Made by a program: the position numbers and the translations under genes. A stretch of DNA of 8,700 nucleotides from positions 1-8,700 of the forward strand of contig DAOUPQ010000076.1 of assembly GCA_030626085.1 (NCBI GenBank), read 5' to 3'. The stretch comes from Flavobacteriia bacterium. GTDB taxonomy: Bacteria; Bacteroidota; Bacteroidia; Flavobacteriales; Flavobacteriaceae. A model generated the notes under the pieces. That model worked only from the letters and a program-made list of their open reading frames with translations. It was not told where the DNA came from and ran no database searches. This document shows positions 6,771-8,700 of the stretch, piece after piece (the stretch's first letter is position 1; every line of letters begins with the position of its first letter).

Positions 6771-7319
6771 TTATAGTTTTCTAACGGCTTGCCTAAATTT
6801 TTTTCCTCTATCTTCATAACCATCAAACATATCATAGCTTTCACATGCCGGCGATAACAATACTGCATCTCCCTTCTCGGTTAGTTTATAAGCTATATTA
6901 ACAGCTTCGCTCACACTAGGTGTTTCAATCATAAAATCAACAACATTTACAAAAGTTTTTATAATATTATGATTATCCTTACCCATACAAATAATGGCTT
7001 TCACTTTTTCTCTAACCAAAGGCAACAAAGGTTCGTAATCATTCCCTTTATCAACACCGCCAACAATCCAGACTATAGGATATTCCACACTATCTAGAGC
7101 AAAATATACAGCATTGACATTTTCGGCTTGTGAATCATTAATATATTGAACACCGTTGATCTTCAGAACTTCTTCCAATCTGTGTTCTTCTTGATCACAA
7201 ATCGCCAAACATTCTCTTATTGTCTCTTTGCGAACATGTAACAGCTCAGAGATCATTTTAGATGCCATGGCATTTTTTGTATTGAAATTTTGTTGTATTG
7301 CAAAAGCCGAAATACTCAT
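6771..7319 (-). CDS. murD: Truncated MurD: C-terminal domain only of UDP-MurNAc-L-Ala--D-Glu ligase
   Basis: MurD normally adds D-glutamate to UDP-MurNAc-L-Ala and has three domains in about 440 aa. This frame has 182 aa and matches only the end of the central ATPase domain (about 1-25) and the C-terminal, D-Glu-binding domain. Family landmarks kept are NTKNAMAS (13-20), EHRLE (45-49), INDS (60-63), IVWIVGGVDKGNDY (82-95), LLSPACES (154-161) and YEDRGKKF (168-175). The UDP-binding N-domain, the ATP P-loop and the carbamylated lysine are absent. A TAA lies directly before the ATG in the same frame, and mraY ends 22 bp upstream, so no longer protein is possible here. Within the kept part, the family's NDSKATN reads NDSQAEN and the His of HNxxN is Phe12. 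Ligase activity alone is very unlikely. The frame is otherwise intact, so a recently decaying or repurposed gene are both possible. Confidence 0.85.
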   Translation of the reverse strand: MSISAFAIQQNFNTKNAMASKMISELLHVRKETIRECLAICDQEEHRLEEVLKINGVQYINDSQAENVNAVYFALDSVEYPIVWIVGGVDKGNDYEPLLPLVREKVKAIICMGKDNHNIIKTFVNVVDFMIETPSVSEAVNIAYKLTEKGDAVLLSPACESYDMFDGYEDRGKKFRQAVRKL

Positions 7320-7341
7320 TTATTTAAATTTTTATTAATTA

Positions 7342-8574
7342 TTATCTTACTTTCAATGTTACTATGGATAGGACTGCAAGTAAAATACCTACAATCCAAA
7401 ATCTAGTAGCAATTTTACTTTCGTGATAACCACTTTTTTGGTAATGATGATGCAAGGGTGACATTAAAAATATACGCTTACCTGTTCCATATTTTTTCCT
7501 TGTATATTTAAAATAGGAAACCTGCATCACAACCGATAAATTTTCTACTAAAAAGACTCCAGCTAAAATCGGCAGAAGTAATTCTTTTCGTACGGCAATA
7601 GCCAAAACAGCAATTATGCCTCCAATTGTTAAACTTCCTATATCACCCATAAATACTTGCGCAGGATATGTATTATACCATAAGAATCCAACAAGCCCCC
7701 CTACAAAAGCACTAAGAAAAATAGTCATTTCACCAGAGTTAGGTATATACATCACATCCAAATAATCAGCAAAAATGATATTACCTGAAACCCATGAAAA
7801 TACAGCCAATGCCAGAACAATTATAGCCGAGCTCCCGGCTGCCAGACCATCTATCCCATCCGTTAAATTAGCTCCATTAGAAACAGCAGTAATTATAAAT
7901 ATTACAATACCTACAAACAATAACCATACATAATCTTTAGCACCTTCACCAGCCCAGCTCAATAAACTTGCATAGTCAAACTCATTATTCTTTACAAAAG
8001 GAATAGTTGTTTTTGTTGATTTATGAGCCTCTGTAAAATTACTGGTGGGATTGGTTAATTGTTCGATTTTAACAATCTGATCTCCACGTAATTTTTCTTT
8101 TACAACTACATCCGGATTAAAATAAAGAACAATGCCAACAAAAGCTCCCAGAATGACCTGACCAACTATTTTAAACCTACCTTTTAATCCTTCTTTATTC
8201 TTTTTAAATACTTTGATATAATCATCTATAAAACCAATCATACCCATCCAAAGGGTAGTTACAATCAATAAAATAATATAAATATTGTGTAGTTTTGCTA
8301 AAAGGAATACAGGAACTAAAGTTGCTAATATGATAATCAAACCACCCATAGTAGGGGTTCCGGTTTTTTCAACCTGGCCATGTAACCATAAATCACGAAT
8401 AGACTCTCCTACCTGTAATCGTCTTAATTTATCAATAATCATTCTACCATAAATAGTTGAGATCAATAATGAAAATGAAAATGCCATTGCAGAACGGAAA
8501 GAAATGTATTGAAACAATCCTGCGCCTGCCAGATTATGTTGGTTATCTAAATAATCAAATAAATAGTATAACAT
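7342..8574 (-). CDS. mraY: Phospho-N-acetylmuramoyl-pentapeptide transferase MraY
   Basis: MraY is the polytopic inner-membrane enzyme that transfers phospho-MurNAc-pentapeptide from UDP to undecaprenyl phosphate, giving lipid I. The 410-aa protein holds the family motifs in order: KTGTPTMGG at 70-78; GFIDDYIK at 114-121 with the aspartate pair D117/D118; NLTDGIDGLA at 236-245; the Mg-binding region around FMGDIGSL at 308-315 with D311; and MSPLHHHY at 371-378 with the histidine triad. About ten membrane segments are evident. The protein is about 50 aa longer than E. coli MraY, mostly through an enlarged hydrophilic loop at about 152-213, a feature of Bacteroidota homologues. The ATG is 2 bp after the murE stop, so translation is probably coupled. 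Confidence 0.98.
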   Translation of the reverse strand: MLYYLFDYLDNQHNLAGAGLFQYISFRSAMAFSFSLLISTIYGRMIIDKLRRLQVGESIRDLWLHGQVEKTGTPTMGGLIIILATLVPVFLLAKLHNIYIILLIVTTLWMGMIGFIDDYIKVFKKNKEGLKGRFKIVGQVILGAFVGIVLYFNPDVVVKEKLRGDQIVKIEQLTNPTSNFTEAHKSTKTTIPFVKNNEFDYASLLSWAGEGAKDYVWLLFVGIVIFIITAVSNGANLTDGIDGLAAGSSAIIVLALAVFSWVSGNIIFADYLDVMYIPNSGEMTIFLSAFVGGLVGFLWYNTYPAQVFMGDIGSLTIGGIIAVLAIAVRKELLLPILAGVFLVENLSVVMQVSYFKYTRKKYGTGKRIFLMSPLHHHYQKSGYHESKIATRFWIVGILLAVLSIVTLKVR

Positions 8575-8576
8575 CG

Positions 8577-8700
8577 TTATTTATTCATTTCCGTTAATAA
8601 TTCATTTACAATTTTAAAATCATCAAAATCAGATCTTATATTTCCAATAATCTGATAGGTTTCGTGGCCTTTTCCTGCTATTAAAATTATATCTCCTTTA
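8577..8700 (-). CDS. murE: UDP-MurNAc-tripeptide synthetase MurE (3' end only)
   Basis: The last 40 residues are visible, ending at a TAA 2 bp before mraY; the rest lies beyond the right edge. KGDIILIAGKGHETYQ is the conserved C-terminal MurE segment, and SDFDDFKIVNELL matches the FDD-x-x-x-V/A ending of the family. MurE adds the third stem-peptide residue, meso-diaminopimelate in most Gram-negative bacteria, to UDP-MurNAc-L-Ala-D-Glu. The specificity motif lies outside the window. MurF ends differently, and the position before mraY is the standard one for murE in this phylum. The tail looks intact, in contrast to murD two genes downstream. Confidence 0.9.
   Translation of the reverse strand, partial: KGDIILIAGKGHETYQIIGNIRSDFDDFKIVNELLTEMNK

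Noticed and set aside
6771..7319. An independent small protein unrelated to MurD
   Set aside because: The gap-free match to MurD landmarks (EHRLE, INDS, VDKGNDY, SPAC, YEDRG) and its position between mraY and ftsW leave no doubt about origin.

Overview
This AT-rich window (roughly 30% G+C by eye) carries the downstream half of a division and cell wall (dcw) cluster. It comes from a member of the Bacteroidota, most likely Flavobacteriia. Three things point there: FtsZ has a long charged linker and ends in a flavobacterial-type SFLHDNVD tail; MraY has the enlarged extracytoplasmic loop usual in this phylum; and the gene at the left edge encodes a type IX secretion (T9SS) C-terminal sorting domain. 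I cannot name the genus.

Layout. At the left edge (1-262, + strand) is the 3' end of a T9SS-cargo gene. A 138-bp convergent intergenic region follows, with a probable terminator for the opposite strand. From 401 to the right edge every gene lies on the minus strand. In transcription order these are murE (3' end only, 8700-8577), mraY, a severely shortened murD, ftsW, murG, ftsQ, ftsA and ftsZ. Spacing is tight: 2 bp between murE and mraY, 22 bp between mraY and murD, 27 bp between murD and ftsW, a 17-bp overlap of ftsW and murG, 3 bp between ftsQ and ftsA, and 57 bp between ftsA and ftsZ. This is consistent with one long transcript running from beyond the right edge and ending after ftsZ.

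Function. MurE, MraY and MurG make lipid II (stem-peptide addition, lipid I formation, GlcNAc transfer). FtsW polymerises it at the septum. FtsQ, FtsA and FtsZ are the periplasmic connector, the membrane anchor and the ring polymer of the divisome.

What is unusual. Two amino-acid ligases are defective or missing exactly where they should stand. MurD is only 182 aa (about 440 is normal): it keeps the C-terminal domain and the last strip of the ATPase domain, with a stop codon directly before its ATG. The usual flavobacterial order is murG-murC-ftsQ, but here murC is absent. Its place is a 90-bp gap holding a 17-bp-stem inverted repeat. Every other gene in the cluster looks intact. Either full-length murC and murD lie elsewhere in the genome and this locus is decaying or repurposed, or precursor synthesis is rerouted, or the assembly is locally deleted. 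No promoter matching the Bacteroidota consensus, tRNA, CRISPR array or insertion sequence was recognised.
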